From: Neurospora intermedia
Lineage: Eukaryota; Ascomycota; Sordariomycetes; Sordariales; Sordariaceae
DNA length: 64,000 nucleotides
Direction: 5' to 3'
Assembly: GCA_037102815.1 (NCBI GenBank)
Contig: BTPP01000001.1
Location: 3,001,001-3,065,000 of the forward strand
A model generated the notes under the pieces. The model saw only the letters and a program-made list of their open reading frames with translations, did not search any database and had not been told where the DNA came from. The number at the start of each line of letters is the position of its first letter. Within the stretch, counting starts at the first letter, position 1. A program made the translations under genes and the position numbers. This document shows, in pieces, positions 34,001 through 46,100 of the stretch.

Positions 34001-35536
34001 TGTCTGATGGCGCGATTGACAATTGTCATGGATGGAATGCCGAAGCGCCTAACATCAATGTGGTAACATGGAGATGAAGGACCATCGATCTCACGCTGCC
34101 TATCATCCAGCATTGCCCGTCCTTGCGATGCATGTACACTACAGAATGGAGGCCTTTTGGGCAGGGCAGTGCCAACCAAAAAAAGAGAAGCGCATATGCG
34201 GCTGCTTGATGACGAAGCAGCAAGATCGGCCTTTGCGCATTCCAAGAAGCAGCCAAGGCCTGTCGAGATGAAGACGTCTACTCAGGTCTTGCCCTGTACA
34301 ACCTCTCCCGTTGGCATTCATCAACAGTGTCACTCCATGCTGTGTGAGGGAAAGTGCCCCTGAAGAACACGAGAGGAGGAAAGGGTCCCGTTGTGTCAAA
34401 GTGCGACGATACAATTGAAGGGTGGGAACTCATCAAAAATGCTAAGACAGTACCTGGCAGACTGCACGTGCGGAAGTGCAGAGGGCAGGTACTCCGCTAG
34501 TGGGGCCACACCTCATCTCCCCGGGGCTGCATAATGCGGGCGCTACAGTACCTTTCCACTTGTGCCTTGTCGTACCTGGCCAAGGGCGGGTCCCGATCTC
34601 AGCACTGGCCCCAATCTTGTCGCACTCCCGTCCTCTGCGCTCTCCAGCTCTCTCCTTCGCCCGTTCCTAGGCCCTCCCGGTTTTGTTTTGTCTCTCATTA
34701 CGACACCAACCCTCTTTCACTCCTTACACAACACTGCCTTCTTTCTCCCACACGTTTTTTCCATTTTGCAAATCAAAGGAGTTACGCCCCCAGTTGCGTT
34801 CTCCGTCCCCAAGCAGCATCGTGCCGCTGCCTCTGCCGGCCTCTTCTCCCCCCTTCTTTCAGAAATACCACTTGAGCCCTTCTATTCCTATTCTTTGCAA
34901 CCTCCTTCCTCCTTGGGTTCGTTTACCACACACATTAACCGGGCGAACAGAAACTAAACCGGATCCGCACTGTCGCGACGACGAAACCTCACATCCGTCC
35001 GTCAGCGCCATTCGCCTCTTCCTCGACCAACCCTCGCTTTTCTTCAACACGCTCGTTTCAGTTGTGGAAACGTGACACGGATCAAGTTGGATTGAAACGG
35101 CCAACAACCTTCGCTGTTCCCCAGTTCTACCCCGACGAGCGACGACTCGACTCGACTCGACTCGACTCGACTCGACTCGACTCGACTCGATTTGATCCAA
35201 CAGCCTGAAAGCCGGCCTTTGACGACGACAAACAATAACAGCCCCCTGTGCATTGGCAAGCGTCCTCCGCTGTTCATCCGATCTTGATTCTTGGCTATTG
35301 TTCATGTTGGATAATAGCGATACATTTGGGAGTCTTCTTTTGACAATCAGCTCAGCTCAACTTTACACCGGTGTCAATCACCCTCAACCAGCTTTCTCCA
35401 ACGAACCATACGAGGTCCTTCAGTATCTAACGAGTAACTGCCGACGACAAAGACCGCGAATCGCTTCTCTCGCCCAGTAACCCCTTGGGGGTAACGTAGA
35501 AACCAACAAACTCGAAAATCACCTAAACCAAACAAG
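31058..35536. other. 4.5-kb intergenic region and long FLC-gene leader
   Basis: The left part is the wet-1 3' region, with a short GATGC repeat at about 31302-31321. From 31.5 to 34.4 kb I see only short frames. One stretch at 33598-33780 starts like coding DNA but changes frame. From about 34.45 kb to the start at 35537 the + strand is pyrimidine-rich and looks like a long leader; it carries nine CTCGA units at 35146-35190. Confidence 0.55.
35146..35190. repeat. (CTCGA)9 pentanucleotide repeat
   Basis: Nine perfect CTCGA units (45 bp) lie about 350 bp upstream of the start codon of the FLC-like gene, probably within its leader. Confidence 0.93.
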
Positions 35537-37895
35537 ATGCGCTTCTCGATAACACGGCCCCTAGCGGCCCTTGCGTCGATCGCGGCCCTCGTATCTCCCG
35601 TCTTTGGCGAACAGAAGCTGGCGTCTCAGGCGCTAAAAACATGTCAAGCGAACTCGGGCTTCTCAGCTAGTCTGTTCAACGTCGTTTATACTCCAGAAAG
35701 CGGCAGGGCCAATGTCGACATCGTCGCCGTCTCTACCATCCAAGGCAAAATCATCTTCGACGTTGCCATCTCGGCCTACGGCTACGAAATTATCACCGCC
35801 AAAGTCGATCCCTGCAGCTCCGGATTGCTGGGTTTGTGCCCTATGACGGCCGGCAAGATTCCTCTCAACTTCACACTGCCCGTCGACAAGAACGCTGTTG
35901 CACAGATTCCCAGTATTGCCTATAACTTTCCCGATATCGATGCCAAAGTACGAGTCAGGATCAACATGACAGATGGAGACGAGGCCGGCCAAACAGTTGC
36001 CTGTGTTGAAGCTGAAATTACCAATGGAAAAACCGTCGATTTGGCTGGTGTCAAATGGGCTACGGCCATCGTTGCCACCTTCGCCTTGACGTCATCTGCC
36101 TTCGTTTCTGGCCTCGGTCATCACAACGCCGCATCGCACGTTGCCGCCAACGCCCTCTCTCTCTTTGGTTATTTCCAGGCCCAGGCCATGCTTGGACTTA
36201 CCGGTGTTCCTCTGCCACCTGCCGTGATGGGATGGACCCAGGATTTCCAGTGGAGCATGGGTATTATCAAGGTCAATTTCATGCAGGACATCTTTACCTG
36301 GTATCAGCGTGCGACTGGTGGTACTCCCTCGATGCTGTTCGACTCTTTGGCGACAGTCTCTGTTCAAGTTCAAAAGCGTGCGCTGGACGTTGCGGACTAT
36401 GGTGCGGATTTGGCCAGGCGTTCGATGTCGTATATGCCCAGGACCATCTCTGAACCCATGGAGCAGGCCATGAAGCACGAACTCCTCAAGCGCGGAAACA
36501 TTCAAACAGATACCGGCAGCTACGTCGTGTATGGCATTCAGCGTGCGGCTTTCCGTGCCCATATCGAGTCCACCAACTTGTTCATGACGTGCTTGATCTT
36601 CTTCTGCGTCCTCGTCGTTATCACCATTCTTTGCGTCGCTGGCTGGAAAGGATACTGCGAATTGGCCGCACAGAAGGGCTGGATGAAGCACGACACCTTT
36701 CTCGACTTCCGAAACGGCTGGTTCACCGTTCTCAAGGGCATCCTCTTCAGAATCACCCTTATCGGCTTCCCCGCCATGACCGTCATGTGCATGTGGGAGT
36801 TTACCCAAAACGATTCGCCTGCTGAAATGGTGCTAGCCCTCTTTTTCTTCCTGGGTATGCTTGTCACTCTGGGCTGGGCCGCATTCAAGGTTATCAGAAT
36901 CGCGCGCCGCTCCGTTGTAATGCACCAGAACCCGGCTTACATCCTCTTCTCCGACCCTCAAGCCTTGAATAAGTGGGGTTTCCTCTACGTCCAATTCCGA
37001 GCTTCGGCCTATTACTTCATCGTTCCTGTTCTCGGCTATACTATTCTTAAGGGTCTCTTCGTTGCTTTCGGACAAAACAACGGTACTGCCCAGGCGGTCG
37101 GTTTCCTCATTATCGAAGCCGCCGCTTTGATCGCGGCTACTGTCATGCGCCCTTGGATGGACAGGAAGACCAACTGGTTCAACATCGCCATTTGCGTCAT
37201 GAACTTCATCAACGCCATCTTCCTACTCATGTTCACTGAAGTCTTCAACCAGCCGCCCCTCGTCACTGGTGTTATCGGCCTCATCTTGTGGATTACCAAC
37301 TCCATCTTCTCCCTGGTTTACCTGCTGATGCTCATTTGCTCTACCATCTTTGTCTTCTTCCGCGAGAACCCCGATAATCGGTACCAGTTCATGGCTGATG
37401 ATAGGACATTCTTCATGAAGTCACAAACTCATCTTACAACGACCACCGAGCTGGATGCGCTTGCGGCGACCGCTCGCGGAGACAAGTCCGGGTTCAAGGG
37501 ACTCGACCTCGATGACGATGCGGAATCCATGTCTTCGGATTCGCTTCGTCGTCAAACTGAACTTCAGCCCGGTATGCCAGCTGGTGGAGCTGGGCTACAC
37601 TTCACCAATGCTCCCCCAAAGTCTCCGGTTGACCCTGCGATGCCGCTATTCCCTTCGGAAGGTCGGAACACCCAAGGACCTCAGTATGGCGAGAAGCCAG
37701 GTATGAACTTTGATCCTCGAGGACCGTCACCGAGTCCGTACGGTGGCCCACAAGGCGGCAACGCCACCCTCACGCCACAGTATAGGGCTCTCAATAACGC
37801 AAGGTAAGTTTGTTCTGTGGAATCATGACTGGATTCGAATGCAAGCTAACGGTTGAAACAGCCCGTGGCAACGAGGTGCCGGCTATGAGCATTAA
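35537..37895 (+). CDS. TRP-like/flavin carrier (FLC) family membrane protein
   Basis: A 2267-nt first exon (35537-37803) joins a 34-nt last exon (37862-37895) in frame, giving 766 residues. Without the intron the frame would stop right at the splice donor; splicing adds the family-typical end SPWQRGAGYEH. The order is a signal peptide (1-24, ending SPVFG), a lumenal ML-like domain (about 25-165), and a TRP-like membrane domain (about 170-640) with roughly nine hydrophobic helices. A cytosolic Pro/Gly-rich tail ends the protein. Yeast Flc1-3 and related fungal proteins sit in ER or plasma membrane and affect FAD transport, calcium homeostasis and cell-wall integrity; the exact substrate here is not deducible. 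Confidence 0.9.
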
Positions 37896-38987
37896 CGATC
37901 GAAGTTCACTGGCAATATACCATGATCTTCGCCTCTTACGACCTGGGAATAAATGGAGTTTTTGTTTTTTTCGGAGCAGCCATTTTCATGACGGCGATAC
38001 TTTTCACTCGGATGGCGGTATACTTGTCGGTTGGTTTGTGGGAAGCTTCCTGCTCTGGGCATGGATATTCCACCCCTCCACAAGAAGTGGGCGGGAATAG
38101 AGGAGACAAAGCATTCAAGAAGGGGAAGTCTTTTTGTGTGCTCATTGTACCTCCCTACCTCAAGTCATTGTATGCCCCTTTGCTTTTGGCCCGAGTTTTA
38201 TACCACCCATTATACTCTACTGTGTTGGATACACGGACAAAGAGTGTTCTTTTCCTACTATCATTTGTCAACCGTTTTTCTGTTTCTGTTTTATTTCGTT
38301 TCTCTTTGTCTGTCTTCAAATCATGCTAGGGCATCACAACGGCGTCTTGGGGTAGTGGATAGTAAGAGAAGGCCGGAGGAGGAAAGCAAGTCACCCCGAG
38401 AATATGGGAGACAGACACCACGCTACATAGTTAGCGTTGGAACTAAGTACATGACCGACCGGAAAGGTTGTGATCAGAACTTCAAGCAGACAAGAAGGAT
38501 ACATACCATAAATACTTCGGCTTGTGGCACTTGGCTGGATACATCACGGATACCCAAACGAACTTACAAACATCAATATCGTATGTGTATAATATCCAAG
38601 ACCATACCCAAGGAAGGCAAAATAAACATTTGAGAAGGAGTTGAGCATAGCATGGTTAAAGCTGGGCTGGGTGGAAAAAAAGAACAAAATCGAAATTTAT
38701 CATCAGCACGTACTTCAATGGGCCATCTTACCTGTGAAATGTTCAAACTGCTGAGTGTGTGAACCAACCTTATATGGCTTTCCATCCCTTGCTTTGAGTA
38801 CTAGTTTTTGTTATATCACGTTATGTTAACGCCCACCGAATGCACAGTGCAGCAACACTGAATAGGAACCTACTTATCAAATGGACATGAAGTTAACAGT
38901 GGGTGTGAGGATTGCCGGTCTTGGAGTCACGACACACATTTTCATGCTCTTTTAAGAGATTGGGCTGAGGGTAGGCAGATGGTGAGG

Positions 38988-38989
<2 letters not shown>

Positions 38990-39060
<71 letters not shown>
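38990..39060. repeat. poly(A) tract of 71
   Basis: There are 71 uninterrupted A residues, the longest homopolymer in the window, between GGTGAGGCT and CTGACAATG. It may be a real microsatellite, the tail of an old retroposed copy, or partly an assembly artefact; the flanks give no clear answer. Confidence 0.9.
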
Positions 39061-39062
<2 letters not shown>

Positions 39063-39221
39063 GACAATGAACATCCAGAAGTAGAGACACCGCTAATCAC
39101 AATTGAACATGCAAGGCCCGGACCTCATTCATATCAAGGAGATTAAGAAGTTGCGTTTGTAAACATCACTAGGAACAAAATCCTTATGGGAAACCGTGGG
39201 TTCTGTCCCTCTTTCTTTTGG

Positions 39222-39251
39222 GTCTCTCTCTCTCTCTCTTTTTTTTTTTTT
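39222..39251. repeat. CT microsatellite running into poly(T)
   Basis: A run of about eight CT units is followed by 13 T residues. Confidence 0.75.
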
Positions 39252-40015
39252 CATCTTTATTTTCATTTCCTCTAGTTGGCGTTTTCCCACTTCCTTTTTC
39301 CGTGCATTGGATGCGTGGTGTTGCGAGACGATGATCATCTACTCTAGTCCAGTCCAGCTCACACCTGGGATTACTTACGTACCTTGGTGACCTTGGTATA
39401 CATCAAAGAGTATCCACCCACACAATAGGCAGAGCAAAAGAAGCGTACCACATCCCGCATCATCACCATATCACATCATGAATAAAAACCAGATTAAATG
39501 ATACTAATTCCATCTGTCTACCAGATAGTGGCGTTGAAGTCACAATATGTCAGCTCAAAAGTGCTAATATTCGCGAGTGTCCTCGTAGAGTTGGCGAGTG
39601 GATTAAAGTGGGGCTAACGAACATGGAAAGGCGATGCTTCAGTGCAGTACAGAGAACCCGTCGTGGCTTTGACGATGATGCCCGCAAGGACAATTGCGCT
39701 GCTGGAAATTTAAAACTAGATATCTCTACAAATCAAATATCGACAATCGGCGAGGACATCAAGCTAGTAAATACGACTTATCACAGCGTTGGTAAGAATG
39801 ATTTAAAGGTGTAAGTGGCTAGGGTGACAATTAATCATCATTCGACATTCATGCAGAGCCCATTAACCCATCCGTGCCCTCCTCAATCGCTTTTCTCCAC
39901 AATTGCCAATATCTTTCAGAAATCCCCTTCTTGCCACCTTCTTCCCTCCTTCCCTTCCCCTCCATTGCTTCTTCCTTCCTCCTCTCCCGTCATGCCACCT
40001 CCTCTCACCGGCACC

Positions 40016-42055
40016 TCACCTGACTTTATCCAACCAAACCCTCAACGCCCCGTTCTCCACCCCCTTCACCTTCCCTTCCCTGTCCACTTCAAAAATGAAT
40101 AAATCCAACGGCCGACTGGCATAAACCACCCCCGTCACACCTACCCAGGTCGCACAGTCCGTACCCATCTGCATCCCCGATTTCCGTTCGGGCAGACTCA
40201 AGTCTTCGAAGACGGCCTTGAAAGCGACTCTTTTACCCTTTTCATCTGGTAAAAGCTCGGAGATGCCTGTCGGGTAAAGACGAACGGATGGTTTGATCTT
40301 GTCCAGGTACTCGTCCGTGATGTTAGACCCGATGGCCACGGCGTAGAAGGACATGTCGGTTGAGTTGGAGATCCAGTTCTCGAGAACGAGGCCAGGAGTG
40401 GAGGGGGAGGTGGAGATTGTGAGGGAGGAATTCAACCTTTTTCTTTCGACTATAGTGCCACTTGTGTACTTGGGTGGGGTTGAGGAGTTTGAAGGGGGAG
40501 AACTAGGGACAGCAACGGTAATGTTGCCCATGTACCGGTACTGGCCGCTGTACATCCGGTCGGCCTCGGTGCGAGCAACGTAGTTCATGGTTGAGAGGTA
40601 AGTGGTTGTTAAAGTGTCGGCGATATCCATTGCTAAGCCAGGAGGCGGGTCGCCGGCGGCGAGGATGGAGAAGCCGATGTCGAGGTCGGGGATGATGGCG
40701 AGGAGGGAGGTGTATGCTCCTAGGGAGCCGAGTTTGTTGAAGGCGTGGGTTATCTGGAAGGACTGGTCTAGGGAGAAATGAGTTAGCGGTAGTCAGCGAC
40801 AAAGAGGTCAATATGAACGTACTAGAGCCTATGTCAAGTTGTCGGATACCCCATGGCATGCCAACAGCCGACTTTGGGTCCGATGTGAACACAGATGGCT
40901 TCAGCCATCGACGGGTTACGGCAGGTTTGAGCAGTGTTGAGCGCATGATTGCGCGGCCGAGCGAGGACATGTCACCCGCCGAGGTATACATATTGCCTGT
41001 TCTATAACATGCTAGTAAGCTCACGGCTCCCGTACCAACAGGGAACTCCAGCATTACTCACGCAGCTTCCTCCGCCAACTCAAACGCCCAAGACGTCGAG
41101 TGTCTATTTCCCGGAATTATACCCAGCGAGTCATCCGGCGCCGACGTGAACGTATGTGTGAGATTCAATGGCGTCAACACTGAATCCTGCACGAGAGCCT
41201 TGAAAGGCTTTCCGGTGATGCGCTCGGCAACATAACCAAGGAGGGCAAAGCTAATGTCCGAGTAGGCTGGCGTCGAGGAAGTCGGGAACGAAGGAGGTAA
41301 CTTCCCCAATCCAGCAAATAGCTGGTCCCTGTTGCAAGTAGGGAGGGTACCACATGGCGGAAATTCTTCGAGTGGGAGAGGCGGGAACCCGATTTTGTAG
41401 AGATGTTCGAGGGGGACTTCATATGCCAATTCTCCTAGGAGGGCGTCTTTGCACACCACAAAAGTTAGTTCAGCTCCCGGTCTCGTCTTGTCGTCAGGGA
41501 AGAGGGCTATAACTTACAGTCCCGTATCAGCCCACTCGTCTGACTAGCCAAACTTCCCAACGTCACCTCCTCCCAATCCGGCACCATCATCGAACCACCC
41601 GGCGTCTTCTCCGCCAACTTTGCCAGTTCCGGTAGGTACTTTGTGACCGGATCATTCCACACTCGATCACCCACCGTCGCCAGAAATGCCAAAACCGTAA
41701 AGATCTTGGTAATACTGCCTATCCTAAAGACCGTATTAGTATCAACTTTGCTGACTCCCGTCGAGTTGAACACCTCCAGGTTCGGCGCGGTCCAGTAGTG
41801 CGACCATAACGGTTTGTCTTCGCTTCCTGAAAACACCTCGACCGCGTACGAAAAATGGTCTGCGCCTGTGGTGTTGTCGTGATCGATGTGCTTGAGGAAG
41901 ATCTCGTCTAAGGATTTTGCGGCCGCTTGGATGGCGGCATTATGGAGCAGGTTGGTGGGTTTGGGGAAGAGCGGGCCGTAGAGGGGGCAGTTTTGTCTGG
42001 CGGTGGAAAGAGCGAGGTGGGTGACGCCTGCTAGGAGGAAGAAAATAAACCTCAT
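40016..42055 (-). CDS. secreted beta-lactamase-fold serine hydrolase
   Basis: Four exons (41518-42055, 41062-41446, 40823-41001, 40016-40767) join in frame to give about 617 residues. A signal peptide covers residues 1-20. The active-site motifs of the penicillin-binding-protein/class C beta-lactamase fold are visible: SITK (Ser114, Lys117) in FRIGSITKIFTVLAF, YSD at 241-243 (PAYSDISFALLGYV) where most relatives have YxN, and a KLG triad in FNKLGSLGAYTS in the place of KTG/HxG. The rest is a glycosylation-site-rich C-terminal domain. Fungal members are secreted esterases or amidases of mostly unknown substrate. The Asp in the second motif and Leu in the third are departures from consensus; whether the enzyme is active is uncertain. 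Confidence 0.87.
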
Positions 42056-42664
42056 ATTTTTCTTGTCGGGTGTATGGGAGCAGGTTAGCAGCGGCGCAGA
42101 GCTCTTGCCTATTACAGTGAACCGCCTTGAAGGATGATGATCTTTGCATGAAGCGAGCAGCTTCTCATGGGCAATACACTGGTTCTTTTTAGGTTAGGGA
42201 TTTGGTCATCTTGGACGACATAGGAAACCTGCGCCTAAAAACTAACGGTATGTTTAACAATCGATTTGAGTGGTGTCTACACCACGGATGCGTGACTCGA
42301 AGGTTACTTGTTAAAGGTAGTGAAGTGTTTAGAAAATTTCGAAATGCAGGTCAATTGTCCATGTACCAAGTGGTACAGAGTCGTGATCATTGGGTTTTCT
42401 ATCTATGGACGTGATGATGGGTGACTCCCATGGGACTGTTTATTGCACTGTCGTCGATCTGTCCTGGTGAGGTTAGGGTGTGCATATTCACACCCGCAGT
42501 CTGATCAAGATTGCCACCATGAGCTCGTGGTAGTAAAAGAACCAATACCAATGTGCACTACATTCCATCTACCACACTGAAATCTTTAAGCTATCTACTT
42601 GCCCCTGAATGTCGGTAGACGACGCGGCCGAAAGTACAAGTTCAGTTTCAATGGAGTCCGGGGT
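42056..42664. other. upstream region of the serine hydrolase gene
   Basis: About 600 bp hold the promoter of the minus-strand hydrolase gene and the upstream region of the weak small gene at 42665. The frame of that small gene stays open back to 42590, so an earlier exon cannot be excluded. No other feature is seen. Confidence 0.5.
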
Positions 42665-43176
42665 ATGGAACCCCGCAAGCTACTTGAATTCCTGATAGAG
42701 ATCGAAAGGAATAGCGCGGAACGGCAATATGTGATTATATCGGTGCCAAATGACCGGGCTTTTGGTCCTCCATACATGGTTCGCGCGGATATTCCCATGT
42801 CGATGAGCCATTTATCCTTCGAGCAGAACTCTCCTACTATACCAGCGGGGAAAATCCTGGCTGATTGTGCAGGTAGTATCAGTTGTGCTTCATTCCGCGG
42901 TCAATGGACCCTTTGGGCTGCTTGTACCACACCCCTTGCAAGTTGCACATCGTCTTGTTATCCACTCTGGATCGTGAGGGACTATCCGCAGACGATACTC
43001 GCTTTCGAGTATCGGTGATATTAATTGACGACGAAGCATCAAAAACAAAGGGGGAAATGGAAAATAGAGGTGCAAAATCAAGTGTTATGATTCATTACCT
43101 CACCTTGTGTTACCGACAGCAGATATCCATGCTGCGACATGTCCCGTCCCGAATCAGCACCATTATTTCCGGCTAA
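42665..43176 (+). CDS. possible small two-exon gene, unknown function
   Basis: Exon 42665-42872 ends GCA G before GTAGTA, and exon 42992-43176 follows CCGCAG; the frames match and give about 130 residues. The reading is protein-like across the junction: MEPRKLLEFLIEIERNSAER, VIISVPNDRAFGPPYMVRA, LADCA, then DDTRFRVSVILIDDEASKTK. Against it, codon bias is weak, the 119-nt intron lacks a clear branch site, and the last 35 residues look less ordered. The frame is open upstream to 42590, so the real start may lie in an earlier exon. Its stop is only 6 bp from the stop of the convergent membrane-protein gene. No family is recognised. Confidence 0.35.
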
Positions 43177-43182
43177 ATACCC

Positions 43183-46100
43183 TTACAGCCAGCTCTTATG
43201 GTTACTCAACTTGACATAGCTCTGCCTCGGGTCATCCATCTTTGCCTTGGTATCGCCATCTTTGCAGTCTACCAGCTCCATATCCGAAGTGCCCATATGC
43301 CGACGGCCAATTGCCTTCTTCCTCTTGAGCCTCTGCCTCTTTTCAGTTGCTTCCTCAAAGAAGTAGTGGTTTGATTGTTCTGAGTAGCCGATACGCCATG
43401 GCACATCCAACTGATAACCTGTGGGTCCTCCTCCACATGTTCCGCTGAGTGCCTGACTGGGAGGAGAATTGATGGCCAGGGCAAACAGATTTGCAGGATC
43501 CGTGAAGTCTGTAAGTGGCCGACCCCGGAGCTGAATGAATAAATGAACCAAGCAAAACAAGTTTAGTAGAAACCCCAAAATCAGGATTGTTAGAAATGCG
43601 CGTTGCCAATCCATAGCAGAGCCCGATGTGTACTCTTGTTTCGTGATTGAAGCGTTAAAGTTGTTCTCCCATCCCGGCAAAACAACTGGTGTCGTCTCTG
43701 GGTGCCAATAATGAACAACAGGCGTCTTTATAGAGCCAGAGATCAATGTCGGGCTGACAAGTGCCGCCAAGACTTCAGCGAGGGATGGCACTCTGTTGGG
43801 GAGTTGGTGATCCTCCAATGGTAGTGCAGTCAGTATGCGATCTCGTGAAGAATTCAGGGTCGTCAACCCGGAGTTCATATAAATGGCTAGCTGCCATGAT
43901 TGCGCTAACCACTTCCAGTCAGATTCATCCAATTCAACAGCGCCCGGGACTGACTTGCGGTAGCTGACTGGATCGTGTTCATCTTCACAGTTTGCCGACA
44001 TATGAGCGCCTGTCGTCCCTGAGATGTTGAGATGAGTTGAACAGTTGATGGAGAGCCACGACCGGATCTCGCACAACGTGTAATCGTCCGTGGCATTGTT
44101 GTTGACGAGTGTATAGACAGAGCCTGACTTGTGGGTCCAGTCATTTGAACCTGTGACTGTCGCATTGATAATTACATTGTATTCTGACGGAAACTGCCCA
44201 CCCGGATTTGATTAGCGTGATCCATTGAAATGGTTGGAAGCATGCTTACCCTCTGAAAGACCGGTGGTCGTCGTTGGTAGCCTTTGCCCCATCTGAATAT
44301 GTCATCCACAACGGTGGCATTGAGAACAGTCCCATTGACCCATTCACTTTCGCTGGATGGAGGGACATCGTCTAGCCAATTCAACCCACCTGTCTTTTCG
44401 CCTGGGAGTTCTGCGTCCGTTAAGTTGGCATGAGGCCATGTTGTGTATACAAGTGGCGCAAGCTCCTCTTCGGTCATCCCCACGCAGAGGACATTCAGCG
44501 CCGGGCTGACCGCGCTTGCCGCTAACCTGTATTCTCCGACTCCAGAAAGATCGCTGGGCTGAAGTATTTCATTAACAGGATCTGTTGCTGCGTCGTACAC
44601 CCCTGCACATAGTTAGGTATGTTTTTGCGATGCTGATCATAGGATGATCTTACCAGGGTGAGGAACTGCTAGAGTCACATTGTTGATAGTTCTTTTGTAC
44701 TTCTCGTAGCTTGCCATAGGATCACTATGTTCGGTATTAATCCACGTCCCTGTAACAGTGACATTGTCGTAGAGCGTTGCTGTTACTGGGGGCCTGTTGG
44801 ACATGTAACGTCCCTCTGGCTTTGTGTTGTTCCGGCCAAAGTCTGACCATGTAGACCTAAAAGCCGTTAGCATGCAAAGTATACGAAATACCTGATGCTA
44901 TACGACTTACAGAAAGGCTTGGAAGTTATTATATGCTACACTGACGGTTAGCTAATTGTAGTTCCCGGAACTGTGCTGGAGGAATGACGTTGCTCTTGAC
45001 GTACAGAAACCTGAGAGAGACGCAGCAAGACAACTATCTTGGCTCTGGTCATCGGCTAGCAGCCCATCTGGCAGATGACAGCTTTGCTTGACGAATTGTA
45101 CGTTCCCATAGCTAGCCATGGCGTAATTCTTCATGACGATCATTTCGGGTTTGCCCCATTTCAATTTGGGAGCAACGAGAGCGTCCGAGGCTGTGGTGTA
45201 TAACACTGCAACGAGGGTGGCGAGCATACATAGAACACCCAAAGGGGTGAATCCCACTTTCTTCCAGGATCTAATATTCGTAAACATCAAGCCTGGCGAC
45301 TTGTGAACAGTTAGCAAGCGTACTGGCGAATAGGTCGTGTCGAAGACTTACAACAACCCAGTTTTTCATGCCGAACTCGCCCAACGTAACACCTCTGTTG
45401 CCAACATCAAAGGCCTTTTTCGTAAGGATCTGGCCAACAGAGGCAACAAACACGGCAACGAAGGAGGTTTCGATCAACTTGGCAATCAGGGCAGTGAGTA
45501 AAGAAGCTGTCGACGGTGGAAGGGCTCCATGAGCGGAGGAAACTGTCTTTCCCCATTTGGGCTGAATCAAGGCGACACCCAACCAGATCGCGCTCCCGAT
45601 GGTTGAAAAAATGGACAGAGACCACAACGTTATCCCAAGCCAGCTGACCTTGTCGCGATATGGGCCGCGCTGGGAAGAGCATTCGAAGGGCGGCTGTGCA
45701 TGGGGCGGCTGTCCCTGTCCTGCTTGTCCATAGACTGGCTGTGCAAAAGGTGGCTGTCCGAATAGGGTGAAGGGGGTTTGAGCTAAGGATGGAAATTAGT
45801 TACGGAGAGACTGGAATGCGATGGGCCATGATATCTACATACGGGAACTTATCAAGCACTGGACATCATCTGCCTGTCCCCAGTTCTGGAAGTTAATCAC
45901 TTGAGGTGTCGTGGGCGATACTCCGTACATTCCCATGGGTGGCGGCGAGTATGAACTGAATCCTCCGGAATACGTTGCAGGGTAAGTAGCATAGATGCCC
46001 ATGTCCGCCTCCTTTGGAATCTGCGGATACGATGACGGCGAGGGAACGCTCTGGTACTGATATTGTGGGTTGGACGCCGACGGCGGCGGCGGCGGCGACT

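Larger units (their letters stand above)
37896..40015. other. intergenic region with an A71 tract
   Basis: This holds the 3' region of the FLC-like gene (to about 38.35 kb) and then sequence without a supported gene. It contains a 71-base poly(A) run and a CT/T-rich run at 39222-39251. It is convergent with the serine hydrolase gene at 40016. No flanking duplication that would mark a retroposed insert could be found around the poly(A). Confidence 0.55.

Noticed and set aside
38350-39100. retroposed element ending in the A71 tract
   Set aside because: No reading frame, internal promoter or flanking duplication was found to support an element; only the homopolymer itself is reported.
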